In this document: piece after piece, positions 1 through 8,310 of the stretch
Layout of the letters: each line of letters starts with the position of its first letter
Position numbering within the stretch: the first letter of the stretch is position 1
Source: Campylobacter upsaliensis
Lineage (GTDB): Bacteria > Campylobacterota > Campylobacteria > Campylobacterales > Campylobacteraceae
Assembly: GCF_900637395.1 (NCBI RefSeq)
Contig: NZ_LR134372.1
Span: forward strand, 62,001-126,000
Direction of reading: 5' to 3'
Length of the DNA stretch: 64,000 nucleotides
Made by a program: the position numbers and the translations under genes
The notes under the pieces: generated by a model
What the model saw: only the letters and a program-made list of their open reading frames with translations
The model's database searches: none
Told to the model about the DNA's origin: nothing

Positions 1-1385
1 TGATGAGTGATTTCACCTTTTAAGGTGCTTTCTTTTGATTTTTTAGCGATAGCTTTTGCGATAGGGTGAGAACTTTGAGTTTGAATTTGAGCGAGTTTAA
101 GGAAATTTTCTTCACTTAAATTATGCTTAAAAACGCTTAGTGTATTTTGCGTGAGTGTGCCTGTTTTATCAAAAAACACAAGTTTGATTTGACTTAAAAT
201 TTCAAGTGCGGCAGGGTTTTTAAGCAGGATAAAATTTTTAGCTCCTTTTTCAAAGGCTAGAGCTAGAGCTAGAGGCGTGGCAAGTCCTAAGGCACAAGGG
301 CAAGAGATCAAAAGCACGGCTAGCGCGTGTAAAAAAGCCTTTTCTAAATTTGGTAAATAAAATAGAAAAACTAGCAAGGCTAAGATGAGGATAAAGCCCA
401 CAAAATAAGCCGAAATTTTATCAATCAAACGCATTAGGGGGCTTTTAAAAAGACTCGCCCTAAAAACAAGGTCTTTAAGCTGCTCTAGGGTGCTATCCAT
501 AGCCTTTTTGCTTGCCTTTAGCTTTAAATTTCCGCTAATGATCATCGCCCCAGCCTCTATACTTTCTCCAGCTTTTTTAAGCACAGGCATAAATTCGCCA
601 TTTAAAAAGCTCATATCCACTTCAGCCCTGCCCTCTAAAATCAGCCCATCGACAGGACTTACTTCATTTTGAGAAAGTAGCAAAATATCATCAGTTTTGA
701 CAAAAGAGCTAGAAAGCTCCTTAATCTCGCCATTTTCAAGTAAAATTCTTGCCTTTTTAGCCTCTAAATTTTGGAGTTTGTTTTGGTATATTTGTGCTTT
801 ATTTTTAGTTTTTTCCTCGATAAATTTACCCAAAAGCACAAAAGAGACAATCATCGCCGCCCCGCTAAAATATAAATGCTCCCCAAAAAGCCCAAAATAC
901 ACACACAAAGAGTATAAAAACGCACTTAAACTTCCCAAAGCAACTAGGGTATTCATCGTCAAATTTTTATGCCTTAAGCCCTTTAAAGCACTGAAAAAGA
1001 AGTCAAATCCGCAGTAAAAAATCACCACAAAGCTTAAAATAAGTTGTAAATTATAAGAAAAAGTGTTAAAAACAAACATTTCAAAAGCCATAATGACAGA
1101 ACTTAAGATAAAAGCAAATAAAAGCTTAAATTTAAGGCGTTTTAGCTCTTTTTGCTTTGCATTTTCTATATTTAATTCATCTTGTAAGACACTAAAGCCT
1201 AGTTGAGAAATTTTATCTTTTACGCTTTGTTTTGCTGTGTCATTTTTAAGTAAAAAAACTCCACTCATATTTGTGTAAGAAATGCTAGCATCCTCCACGC
1301 CCTCAAGCTTTCTTGTAGCATTTTCTATGGCATTGGCACAATTTACACAGCTCATTTTGCCGATTTTAAGTCTATATTCTTCCAT
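1..1385 (-). CDS. copA: Copper-translocating P-type ATPase CopA (C-terminus beyond window)
   Basis: Inner-membrane P1B-type ATPase that exports Cu(I) from the cytoplasm using ATP. Translating the minus strand from the ATG at 1385 gives an N-terminal heavy-metal-binding domain with MSCVNC, then membrane segments, the intramembrane ISCPCALGL copper-binding motif (around 270-300), the phosphorylation motif DKTGTLT (around 150-168) and an HPIA motif near the window edge. The ATP-binding C-terminus lies outside the window. The start overlaps the stop of the upstream metallochaperone gene (TAATG), so the two are probably translationally coupled. Family membership is certain; copper rather than another soft metal follows from the CPC motif and the neighbouring chaperone. 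Confidence 0.96.
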   Translation of the reverse strand, partial: MEEYRLKIGKMSCVNCANAIENATRKLEGVEDASISYTNMSGVFLLKNDTAKQSVKDKISQLGFSVLQDELNIENAKQKELKRLKFKLLFAFILSSVIMAFEMFVFNTFSYNLQLILSFVVIFYCGFDFFFSALKGLRHKNLTMNTLVALGSLSAFLYSLCVYFGLFGEHLYFSGAAMIVSFVLLGKFIEEKTKNKAQIYQNKLQNLEAKKARILLENGEIKELSSSFVKTDDILLLSQNEVSPVDGLILEGRAEVDMSFLNGEFMPVLKKAGESIEAGAMIISGNLKLKASKKAMDSTLEQLKDLVFRASLFKSPLMRLIDKISAYFVGFILILALLVFLFYLPNLEKAFLHALAVLLISCPCALGLATPLALALAFEKGAKNFILLKNPAALEILSQIKLVFFDKTGTLTQNTLSVFKHNLSEENFLKLAQIQTQSSHPIAKAIAKKSKESTLKGEITH

Positions 1386-1579
1386 TAAAGTTGCTCTAAA
1401 AGTTCAAAACCTAGTTCGCTTAATTCTTTTTTAAAATTTTCTTTATCTTTTTCTTGTAAATTGACGCTTAAAATTTTAGCCTCAAGGTCAATTTCAATCG
1501 CACCAAAAGTGCTTTCTAGTGAATTTTTGATAAGACTTACGCAGTTATTACAATTCACATTAGCTATTTTAAATCGCAT
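1385..1579 (-). CDS. copZ: CopZ-like heavy-metal-binding chaperone, 64 aa
   Basis: A single heavy-metal-associated (HMA) domain of the ferredoxin-like type. The metal-binding loop NVNCNNC is at residues 7-13, with the two cysteines spaced CxxC. Such proteins carry Cu(I) to the HMA domain of CopA. The gene is directly upstream of copA with a one-base stop/start overlap, and its own start lies inside the 3' end of the CDF transporter gene, so the three form one minus-strand metal-handling operon. Length is normal for CopZ-type proteins. It could equally be named an HMA-domain protein; the copper role is inferred from context. Confidence 0.9.
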   Translation of the reverse strand: MRFKIANVNCNNCVSLIKNSLESTFGAIEIDLEAKILSVNLQEKDKENFKKELSELGFELLEQL

Positions 1580-2501
1580 TTTTACTCCTTAAAGCTTGTA
1601 TGGTCGAATGTCCTATATGAAATTTCTCAAGTAAATTTTTTGCCAAATCTTGCGATAAAAGCTCAAATTCATCAAGGCTAACAAGAGGCGTTTTAATATG
1701 CATAGTCGCCACTAGCATTTCATTAGTAATTTGCGTAATGTGTAAGTCAAATACCTCTTCAACTCTTTCATCCTCTAAAATCACAGCCTTAACGGCATTA
1801 ATATCAACAGGAGAGCTTTCAAGTAAGATATTTGCACTTTGTTTAAGTAAAATCACAGCCCAACGCAAAAGTAAAAAAGCTAAAATGAGCGCTAAAAGAC
1901 TATCGATGTAAAAAATTCCACTTAAATACACAGCCACTCCCCCCACGACAACCACAACAGAGCCAAGCAAATCACTCATCATATGGTAAAAGGCGGATTT
2001 GATGTTAAGATTATCCAAATTTGCATTTTTAAACATCAAAAAAGCGTTAAAGGCATTGACTAAAAGTCCCAAAAAAGCAACGATAATCATAGTCTTAGCG
2101 TCAATTTCTTCTGGATAAAAAAGCTTATAAATACTCTCATAAATAATAAAAATCGCCGATAAAATAATACTTAAAGCATTAATAAAAGCAACCAAAACTT
2201 CAAGGCGAAAATAGCCAAAGGTTTTTTGCTCATTTTGCCATTTTTGCACGGCAATTAAGGCAAAAAGACTTAAAGCTAGAGCAAAAACATCCGAAAACAT
2301 ATGCAAGGTATCACTTAAAAGAGCTAAGGAATTTGAAAGCAAGGCATAGACAAATTGCACAAACATCATCGAGGCAGTCATCGTTAAAGAAATCGTTAAA
2401 ATTTTCTTATCCATAGTTCTTACATCGGCGTGATTATGAGCGTGAGTGTGATCGTGCTTACAAGCCTTTAATAAAGGCTGATGTGAGAGATAATCATACA
2501 T
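1569..2501 (-). CDS. Cation diffusion facilitator (CDF) metal transporter
   Basis: Inner-membrane antiporter of the CzcD/ZitB type that exports divalent metal ions in exchange for protons. The 310-residue protein starts with a histidine-rich cytoplasmic tail (HDHTHAHNH, residues about 16-24), then six predicted membrane segments. The transport-site pairs are visible as HMFSD in helix 2 and HMMSD in helix 5. A C-terminal cytoplasmic domain follows from about residue 215. A good ribosome site (AAAGGATC) precedes the ATG. It overlaps the CopZ-like gene by 11 bases. Zinc is the usual substrate of HxxxD-containing CDFs, but the copper neighbours leave the exact metal open. Confidence 0.93.
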   Translation of the reverse strand: MYDYLSHQPLLKACKHDHTHAHNHADVRTMDKKILTISLTMTASMMFVQFVYALLSNSLALLSDTLHMFSDVFALALSLFALIAVQKWQNEQKTFGYFRLEVLVAFINALSIILSAIFIIYESIYKLFYPEEIDAKTMIIVAFLGLLVNAFNAFLMFKNANLDNLNIKSAFYHMMSDLLGSVVVVVGGVAVYLSGIFYIDSLLALILAFLLLRWAVILLKQSANILLESSPVDINAVKAVILEDERVEEVFDLHITQITNEMLVATMHIKTPLVSLDEFELLSQDLAKNLLEKFHIGHSTIQALRSKNAI

Positions 2502-2565
2502 TTTGATCCTTTTGCTAAATTATAAGCAATTTTTACAAAATTTCACTAACAATTAAAGAAAATTC

Positions 2566-2571
2566 TATAAA
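2566..2571 (+). promoter_or_regulatory. -10 box of thiL, placed for a leaderless start
   Basis: TATAAA (continuing AAT) ends 8 bases before the thiL ATG at 2580. A start site 6-8 bases downstream would fall on or next to the A of the ATG. No Shine-Dalgarno sequence is seen between them. Confidence 0.5.
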
Positions 2572-2579
2572 ATTTCCTT

Positions 2580-3395
2580 ATGAATAAGGAAGATTTTATC
2601 ATTAAGGCTTTTAAAAACAAGCTTAACGGAGATGATGGTGCCGTGCTTGGAAAATGGTGCTTTAGTAAGGATTTGTTTGTCCAAGATGTGCATTTTAAAC
2701 GCTCTTGGCTAAGTTTAGAGCAAATCGCTACAAAAGCAATGCTAGTTAATATCTCAGATGCCGTAGTGATGAACGCCGTGCCAAAATACGCTCTTTTAGG
2801 ACTTAGCTTGCCAAATTTAAGCAAAAAAGAGCTTAAAAATTTGCAAAAAGGCTTTTTAAAAACGGCGAAAAAATTCAAAATCAAAATCATAGGCGGAGAT
2901 ACGATACAAAGTGATAAAATAAGCATTAGCATTACTTTAATTTCTAAGGTTAAAAAACCTGTGTTTAGAACAGGGCTTAAAAAAGGACATTTGCTCGCTT
3001 TTACAGGCAAACTAGGTCAAAGCTTAGAGGGGCTTAAAACCCTGCAAAATGGGGGGAAGCTTCCTAAAAATCACAAATTTATTAAGCCTAAATTACAACC
3101 TAAATTTTTTTATGAAATCGCCCCTAAAATCTCTTGTGCTATGGATATTTCAGACGGCTTAAGTAAGGATTTATCACGCCTTTTAAAGGCTAATCATTTG
3201 GGCGTTTTCATGTTTAAAAAACTTAGCAAAAAAGAGCTTTATAGCGGGGAGGAATATGAAATTTTATTTGGCTTTGACAAAAAACACAAAAAAGAACTTA
3301 AAAAAATCGCCAAAAAACACAAAATCAAACTCAATATTTTTGCTAAAGCAGTGAAAGGAAAATATGAATTTAAAGGACGAGAACACCATTTTTAA
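2580..3395 (+). CDS. thiL: Thiamine-monophosphate kinase ThiL
   Basis: Cytoplasmic enzyme that phosphorylates thiamine monophosphate to the active cofactor thiamine diphosphate. The PurM/AIR-synthase fold is recognised by GDDGAVLG near residue 18, [18 protein letters not shown] (metal and ATP binding), IIGGDT near residue 103, and [12 protein letters not shown] near residue 185. At 271 residues it is shorter than the E. coli enzyme (about 325), as is typical of Campylobacter. The start agrees with C. jejuni ThiL from memory. It lacks a Shine-Dalgarno sequence, and a -10 box almost touches the ATG. The 3' end overlaps truD by 32 bases. Confidence 0.95.
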   Translation: MNKEDFIIKAFKNKLNGDDGAVLGKWCFSKDLFVQDVHFKRSWLSLEQIATKAMLVNISDAVVMNAVPKYALLGLSLPNLSKKELKNLQKGFLKTAKKFKIKIIGGDTIQSDKISISITLISKVKKPVFRTGLKKGHLLAFTGKLGQSLEGLKTLQNGGKLPKNHKFIKPKLQPKFFYEIAPKISCAMDISDGLSKDLSRLLKANHLGVFMFKKLSKKELYSGEEYEILFGFDKKHKKELKKIAKKHKIKLNIFAKAVKGKYEFKGREHHF

Positions 3396-4485
3396 GCCCT
3401 TGCGTGTGCTAAGACATAGTAAAATTAATGCGTATTTTAGTAAAAATAGCGAAGATTTTGTCGTAAGGGAAAAACCGCTTTATGAGTTTAGTGGGGATGG
3501 GGAGCATTTGATTATCCAAATTTGCAAAAAGGACCTTAGCACAAACGAGGCTTTGCGAATTTTAAGCGAATTTAGTGGGGCTAAAATGCGTGATTTTGGC
3601 TATGCAGGACTTAAAGATAAGCAAGGATGCACCTTTCAGCACATCTCTTTACCTAAAAAATTTGAAGCAAAACTTAGTCATTTTTCCCACCCTAAAATGA
3701 AAATTATGCAAAGTTTTATCCATAATAATAAGCTAAGAATAGGACATTTAAAGGGAAATTCCTTTTTTATCAGGCTTAAAAAAGTGCTAGCTAGTGATGC
3801 GCTTAAACTAGAACAAGCCTTAGAAAATCTTAACAAAATGGGCTTTGCAAATTATTTTGGCTATCAGCGTTTTGGCAAATTTAAAGATAATTATAAAGAG
3901 GGACTTGCCATTTTACAGGGTAAAAAGATGAAAAATGTCAAAATGAAAGATTTTTTACTTTCTGCTTTTCAAAGTGAGCTTTTTAATCGCTATCTTAGCA
4001 AAAGAGTGGAAATTTCGCATTTTTCTAAGGAATTTAGCCTTAGTGAGCTAGGTGAAATTTATCACATTTCTAAAGAAGAAGCAAAAAGCTTAAAAACACA
4101 AAAGCAGTTTTTTAAACTTTTAAAAAACGAGGTTTTGGGACATTATCCTTTTGGGAAGTGTTTTTTGTGTGAAAATTTAGAAAATGAGCTTGTAAGATTT
4201 AGGGCAAGAGATATTAGTGCTATGGGGCTTTTAGTGGGAGTTAGGGCGTTTGAGTGTGGGGAGGGTTTTGCGAAAAATTTAGAACAAGAATTTTTTAAAG
4301 AAGGCTTGGAATTTAGGAATCAAATGCAAGGCTCAAGGCGTTTTATGTGGGGATATTTAAAAGATTTAAAATATCATTATGACGCACAAAAGGCACATTT
4401 TAGCTTTGAATTTTTCTTAGAAAAAGGCTCTTATGCAACTGTTATTTTGGACGAGCTTTTGCAAAATGAGGGTTTAGAAAGCTAA
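3364..4485 (+). CDS. truD: tRNA pseudouridine(13) synthase TruD
   Basis: Converts uridine 13 of tRNA(Glu)-type tRNAs to pseudouridine. The TruD signature is visible: [10 protein letters not shown] around residue 80 contains the catalytic aspartate, followed by [10 protein letters not shown] around residue 160. The 373-residue length is normal for the family. The ATG at 3364 has an AAGGA ribosome site ending 5 bases upstream and lies inside thiL, so the two are co-translated. The last 20 codons run up to a sigma-28 promoter for the next gene. Confidence 0.95.
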   Translation: MNLKDENTIFKPLRVLRHSKINAYFSKNSEDFVVREKPLYEFSGDGEHLIIQICKKDLSTNEALRILSEFSGAKMRDFGYAGLKDKQGCTFQHISLPKKFEAKLSHFSHPKMKIMQSFIHNNKLRIGHLKGNSFFIRLKKVLASDALKLEQALENLNKMGFANYFGYQRFGKFKDNYKEGLAILQGKKMKNVKMKDFLLSAFQSELFNRYLSKRVEISHFSKEFSLSELGEIYHISKEEAKSLKTQKQFFKLLKNEVLGHYPFGKCFLCENLENELVRFRARDISAMGLLVGVRAFECGEGFAKNLEQEFFKEGLEFRNQMQGSRRFMWGYLKDLKYHYDAQKAHFSFEFFLEKGSYATVILDELLQNEGLES

Positions 4486-4509
4486 ATTTTTTTAAAAAAA
4501 AGCCGATAT
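4483..4509 (+). promoter_or_regulatory. Sigma-28 (FliA) type promoter
   Basis: TAAA at 4483-4486 and CCGATAT at 4503-4509 are separated by 16 bases. This matches the Campylobacter sigma-28 pattern (TAAA, 15-16 bases, CGATWT). It sits 30 bases upstream of the ATG of the next gene and overlaps the truD stop codon. Confidence 0.75.
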
Positions 4510-4539
4510 TAAGGATACCCCACGCGTAAAGGAGCAAAA

Positions 4540-5148
4540 ATGCAAGTGGATACTTATGCAAATGTCGCTAGCATAACGCACGCGGTTAGCAATAAAAAGG
4601 CAAATGTGGAGTCTAACACCCAAACAATAAATTTGCAAAGTGCGAATTTAAAGGATGAAGAGACTTTAGACAAATTAAATTCTCTCGGCGGAAAAGGCTT
4701 ATCGCGGCTTTATTTTATGGAGTTTGCACAGCAAAGTATGAATGCCATTTTTGGCAATACTAACGCACAGGCTGGAGTGTCAAATTTATTAGGCGGCACG
4801 GCGGAGTCTATCCTTTCTAAGATAGATTTTGCAGGGCTTGGCTATATGGGAAAAAGTCCCCTAGCTATGAATCAAGATGAACTTAAAGAGCTTGTTGGGG
4901 AGAATGGATTTTTTGGTGTCGCAAATACAGCAAATCGTATCGCGGACTTTGTGATACAAGGTGCTGGAGACAACCTTGAAAAGCTTCAAAAGGGCTTTGA
5001 GGGTATGAAAAAAGGCTTTGAAGAGGCACAAAATTTGTGGGGTGGAAAACTGCCTCAAATAAGCCAAGACACTATCAATCAAGCCCTAGAAAAGGTCAGC
5101 AAACGCATTGACGAGCTTGGCGGACAAACGCTAAATCTTGAGGCTTGA
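4540..5148 (+). CDS. Putative sigma-28-dependent flagellar co-expressed protein
   Basis: A 202-residue soluble protein with no signal peptide or membrane segment. The N-terminus is polar and disordered-looking; the C-terminal half has predicted amphipathic helices (residues about 140-200). I recognise it as resembling a Campylobacter family often mislabelled hydrogenase-4 component G, some of whose members are co-expressed with flagellar genes. The consensus sigma-28 promoter, a strong AAAGGAG ribosome site and the adjacent flagellin gene support flagellar co-expression. Proteins of this class in C. jejuni (the Fed/Cia group) affect colonisation or invasion rather than motility, and some leave through the flagellar export channel. 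Secretion here is a hypothesis only. Confidence 0.6.
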   Translation: MQVDTYANVASITHAVSNKKANVESNTQTINLQSANLKDEETLDKLNSLGGKGLSRLYFMEFAQQSMNAIFGNTNAQAGVSNLLGGTAESILSKIDFAGLGYMGKSPLAMNQDELKELVGENGFFGVANTANRIADFVIQGAGDNLEKLQKGFEGMKKGFEEAQNLWGGKLPQISQDTINQALEKVSKRIDELGGQTLNLEA

Positions 5149-5212
5149 ATCTAAGGCACATCTTGTGCCTTAACTTTCTTTTATCTTATAAAATCATTAA
5201 TTATTTAAACTT

Positions 5213-5226
5213 GGAACACTTCTTGC
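5213..5226 (+). promoter_or_regulatory. Sigma-54 (RpoN) promoter of the flagellin gene
   Basis: TTGGAACACTTCTTGCT contains GG at 5213-5214 and GC at 5225-5226 with exactly ten bases between them, the -24/-12 sigma-54 signature. It lies about 38 bases before the flagellin ATG. In C. jejuni the flaB type of flagellin, not flaA, has this promoter class. Confidence 0.9.
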
Positions 5227-5263
5227 TTTATCCCTTTCGAGCAATATTTTGAAAGGATTTAAA

Positions 5264-7102
5264 ATGGGTTTTAGAATAAACACAAATATCGGTGCGTTAA
5301 ACGCTCACGCAAATTCAGTGGTTAATGCAGGACAGCTCGATAAGTCTTTATCAAGACTAAGTTCTGGTCTTAGAATTAACTCAGCAGCAGATGATGCTTC
5401 AGGGATGGCGATAGCGGATTCTTTGCGTTCTCAAGCAGCCACTTTAGGGCAAGCTATTAATAATGGTAACGATGCCATAGGTATCTTACAAACAGCTGAT
5501 AAGGCTATGGACGAGCAGCTTAAAATCTTAGATACTATCAAAACTAAGGCAACTCAAGCAGCTCAAGATGGTCAAAGTCTTAAAACAAGAACTATGCTTC
5601 AAGCAGACATCAACAGGCTTATGGAAGAGCTTGACAACATCGCTAATACAACTTCCTTTAACGGAAAGCAGCTTTTAAGTGGTGGTTTCATCAATCAAGA
5701 GTTTCAAATAGGCTCACAGTCTAATCAAACTATAAAAGCAACCATAGGACCAACACAATCTAGCAAAATCGGTCTTACGAGATTTGAAACGGGTGCGCAA
5801 ATTATTCAAAGTAGTGAAGTTGAAATGACCATTAAAAATTATAATGGCTTAGAAGATTTTAAATTTCCTAAAATTAAAATTTCAACCTCAGTAGGAACAG
5901 GGCTTGGTGCTTTAGCTGAAGAGATTAATAGGGTAGCTGATAAAACAGGTGTTCGTGCTAGTTTCAATGTCCAAACAGTAGGTGCAAGACCTGTTATGAA
6001 AGGCACAACAAATGAAAATTTCGCTATTAATGGTGTAATTATTGGCAAAATTTCTTATGAAAATAATGACTCAAATGGTGCTTTAATCGCCGCTATCAAT
6101 GCCGTTAAAGATACCACAGGCGTTCAAGCAGCTTTAGATGAAGAAGGTAAGCTAGTGCTTACTTCAGCTGATGGTCGTGGGATTAAAATCAGTGGCTATA
6201 TAGGACCTGGTGCTGGCATAGCTATGAATATGATGGAAAACTATGGTCGTTTATCCTTAGTGAAAAATGATGGTAGAGATATAGCCATAGAGGGAACTGG
6301 CTTTGGCTTTGACAATGATAAACTGGTTTCTCAATCTTCTGTATCTTTAAGAGAGACTAAGGGTCAAATTTCTAAAGAATTAGCCGAAGCTATGGGCTTT
6401 AACTCTGTAGATAGGTTAGGAAGTGTCCAAGTAGGCGTTAGCGCTCTTTCAGTGCTTGCAGGAACAGGTATGAGTACTATTACTACACTTGTACATAGCA
6501 ATGGTAGTGGTTTTTCTAAGTGGGTAACTACTAAAATCTCCAATGTGGGTCAAATGATAGATATAGGACCTGGACTTGGAACACTCTCTACTATGGGAGC
6601 AAGACTTTCAGCTTTGGGTATGTCAGGTTTAGCTTCTTTACAATTCTCTGCTGTTTATACAGTAGCTTTCAATGCTCTTTCGACAGTGAAAGGAGATTTA
6701 CAAATAGGCTCTGCTCAAGCGGGTGGTCTTAGTGCTATTTTATCTCAAATCGGTGTTGTAAGAGAGACAAATAGAACTGATAATATCGGTCAAGTGCAAA
6801 CTGCAGGTGTAACAACCCTCAAAGGTGCTATGGCGGTAATGGATGTTGTTGAAACAGCGACTATAAACCTAGACCAAATCCGTGCAGACATCGGTGCCGT
6901 GCAAAATCAGCTTCAAGTTACGATTAATAACATTACCGTAACTCAGGTCAATGTTAAAGCTGCTGAATCAACCATACGCGATGTGGATTTTGCTGCTGAG
7001 AGTGCCAATTTCTCAAAATATAACATTTTAGCTCAAAGTGGATCTTACGCTATGAGTCAGGCAAATCAAGTCCAACAAAATGTTCTAAAACTTTTACAAT
7101 AA
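5264..7102 (+). CDS. flaB: Flagellin, FlaB type by promoter (612 aa)
   Basis: Structural subunit of the flagellar filament, exported through the flagellar type III system. The conserved N-terminal D0/D1 region (starting [15 protein letters not shown]) and C-terminal D1/D0 region (ending in QQNVLKLLQ) pack into the filament core. The middle, about residues 180-510, is the surface-exposed variable domain. The ATG at 5264 is chosen over one 15 bases upstream because it follows GAAAGGATTTAAA and gives the family N-terminus. At 612 residues it is longer than the roughly 575 typical of C. jejuni flagellins. It is the only flagellin in the window; the usual tandem flaA partner is not adjacent. The flaB label rests on the sigma-54 promoter. 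Confidence 0.9.
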   Translation: MGFRINTNIGALNAHANSVVNAGQLDKSLSRLSSGLRINSAADDASGMAIADSLRSQAATLGQAINNGNDAIGILQTADKAMDEQLKILDTIKTKATQAAQDGQSLKTRTMLQADINRLMEELDNIANTTSFNGKQLLSGGFINQEFQIGSQSNQTIKATIGPTQSSKIGLTRFETGAQIIQSSEVEMTIKNYNGLEDFKFPKIKISTSVGTGLGALAEEINRVADKTGVRASFNVQTVGARPVMKGTTNENFAINGVIIGKISYENNDSNGALIAAINAVKDTTGVQAALDEEGKLVLTSADGRGIKISGYIGPGAGIAMNMMENYGRLSLVKNDGRDIAIEGTGFGFDNDKLVSQSSVSLRETKGQISKELAEAMGFNSVDRLGSVQVGVSALSVLAGTGMSTITTLVHSNGSGFSKWVTTKISNVGQMIDIGPGLGTLSTMGARLSALGMSGLASLQFSAVYTVAFNALSTVKGDLQIGSAQAGGLSAILSQIGVVRETNRTDNIGQVQTAGVTTLKGAMAVMDVVETATINLDQIRADIGAVQNQLQVTINNITVTQVNVKAAESTIRDVDFAAESANFSKYNILAQSGSYAMSQANQVQQNVLKLLQ

Positions 7103-7106
7103 TGCT

Positions 7107-7131
7107 TAATGGGTGCTTTTTGCACCCATTA
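7107..7131 (+). terminator. Hairpin terminator after flagellin
   Basis: TAATGGGTGC (7107-7116) and GCACCCATTA (7122-7131) form a 10-bp stem around a TTTTT loop. It lies directly after the flagellin stop and overlaps the ctsF stop codon, so it may serve both converging genes. Confidence 0.75.
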
Positions 7132-8310
7132 TACTCCACTACTTAGCTCCCACATCGGCAAAAAAATCCCTAAAGCTAAAAATAAAACCAAAATTCCCAC
7201 AAGCAAAGTCATCAAGGGCTCTAAGAATTTTAAAAATATCTCAATAAAATCCTCTTGCTTTTCTTCGTAAAAATGGGCAATTTTAGCACTTAGAAGATCT
7301 AGCGTTCCACTTTTCATCGCACTATGAAGTAAAGAAATGACAAGCTCATCAAAAATCTCCGCTTTTTTAAAAGCTAAAGAAAGCTCTAATCCCTGCCCCA
7401 AAGAAAGCTCGATCTGCTTAAATTTCTCTTTTAAAAATTTATTTTCCACACTAGAACTTGCCAAATGAAAGGCTTGTGAGAGGGCATTACCGCTTTGTAA
7501 AAGTAAAGAGAAAATCATAAAAAAATAATAATTTTGATGATAAAGAATAAAACGCGAGAAAAAAGGAAACTTTAAAAGCATCAAATCCACCCAAAAAGCA
7601 AATTTGACACTTTTTTTATAAATGACAATAAATCCACTCAAAAAGCCTACAAAAACGCAAATCAAAGACAAATAATTCTCACTTAAAAATACATAAATAT
7701 TAAGTAGAATTTGCGTCATTAAGGGCAAATTTGCTCCCAAACTTTCAAAAATGTCCAAAAATTCAGGTACAACAAAAAACATTAAAAATAAAAACGCCCC
7801 AAAAAGTGCCAAAAAAACTAAACAAGGATAGTGAATCGCCTTTTTAAAACGCTTTTTGTTTAAAATCAGCTTTGTTCTTAATTCTGCAATTTGAGAAAAA
7901 ATATGTGCCAAATTTCCCGTCTTTTCGCCCATTTTAATGAGGCTTAATTCGCTCAAGTTTAAATTTAACGCTAAATTGCTAAATGCCACACTTAAACTCT
8001 GCCCAGAATTTAAATTCACACTTAATTCTTTTGCCGCGTCTTTTAAATGTTTGCTAGAGTTTTCACTCATCAAATTTAAAGCTTCCTTAATGCTTAATCC
8101 CGCATTAAGCAAGAGGGCAAATTCTTTAAAAAAAGCACAAAAAAGCGTATCGCTAATCTTAATCCTACTTTGCTTTTTAAGTTCCTTTAAGCTTATAATT
8201 TGCAAATTTTGTTTCAAAGCCATAGTTTGGGCGGTGTTAAGATTTTTCGCCTTGATGATTTTCTTTAATTTTTGCTGATTTTTAAGATAATAAAGCTCAT
8301 AAATTCTCAC
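7129..8310 (-). CDS. ctsF: CtsF, type II secretion/DNA-uptake inner-membrane protein (GspF family)
   Basis: Polytopic inner-membrane platform protein of the GspF/PilC family, used in Campylobacter for natural transformation. The 393-residue protein has a cytoplasmic N-terminus, a first GspF domain at about 60-180, membrane segments around 165-185 and 205-230, a second GspF domain, and a last membrane segment near 365-385. The start is a GTG that overlaps the ctsE stop (GTGA). It is the last gene of the ctsR-D-P-X-E-F run, in the same order as C. jejuni Cj1475c-Cj1470c. It is expected to work with the CtsE ATPase and the CtsD secretin to bring DNA across the envelope. Confidence 0.93.
   Translation of the reverse strand: MRIYELYYLKNQQKLKKIIKAKNLNTAQTMALKQNLQIISLKELKKQSRIKISDTLFCAFFKEFALLLNAGLSIKEALNLMSENSSKHLKDAAKELSVNLNSGQSLSVAFSNLALNLNLSELSLIKMGEKTGNLAHIFSQIAELRTKLILNKKRFKKAIHYPCLVFLALFGAFLFLMFFVVPEFLDIFESLGANLPLMTQILLNIYVFLSENYLSLICVFVGFLSGFIVIYKKSVKFAFWVDLMLLKFPFFSRFILYHQNYYFFMIFSLLLQSGNALSQAFHLASSSVENKFLKEKFKQIELSLGQGLELSLAFKKAEIFDELVISLLHSAMKSGTLDLLSAKIAHFYEEKQEDFIEIFLKFLEPLMTLLVGILVLFLALGIFLPMWELSSGV

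Noticed and set aside
490..1017. Plus-strand hydrophobic frames opposite copA
   Set aside because: They mirror membrane segments of the P-type ATPase on the other strand.
3051..3056. G6 run in thiL and C6 run in purA as phase-variable tracts
   Set aside because: Campylobacter contingency tracts usually have eight or more G residues; six is within normal coding variation.
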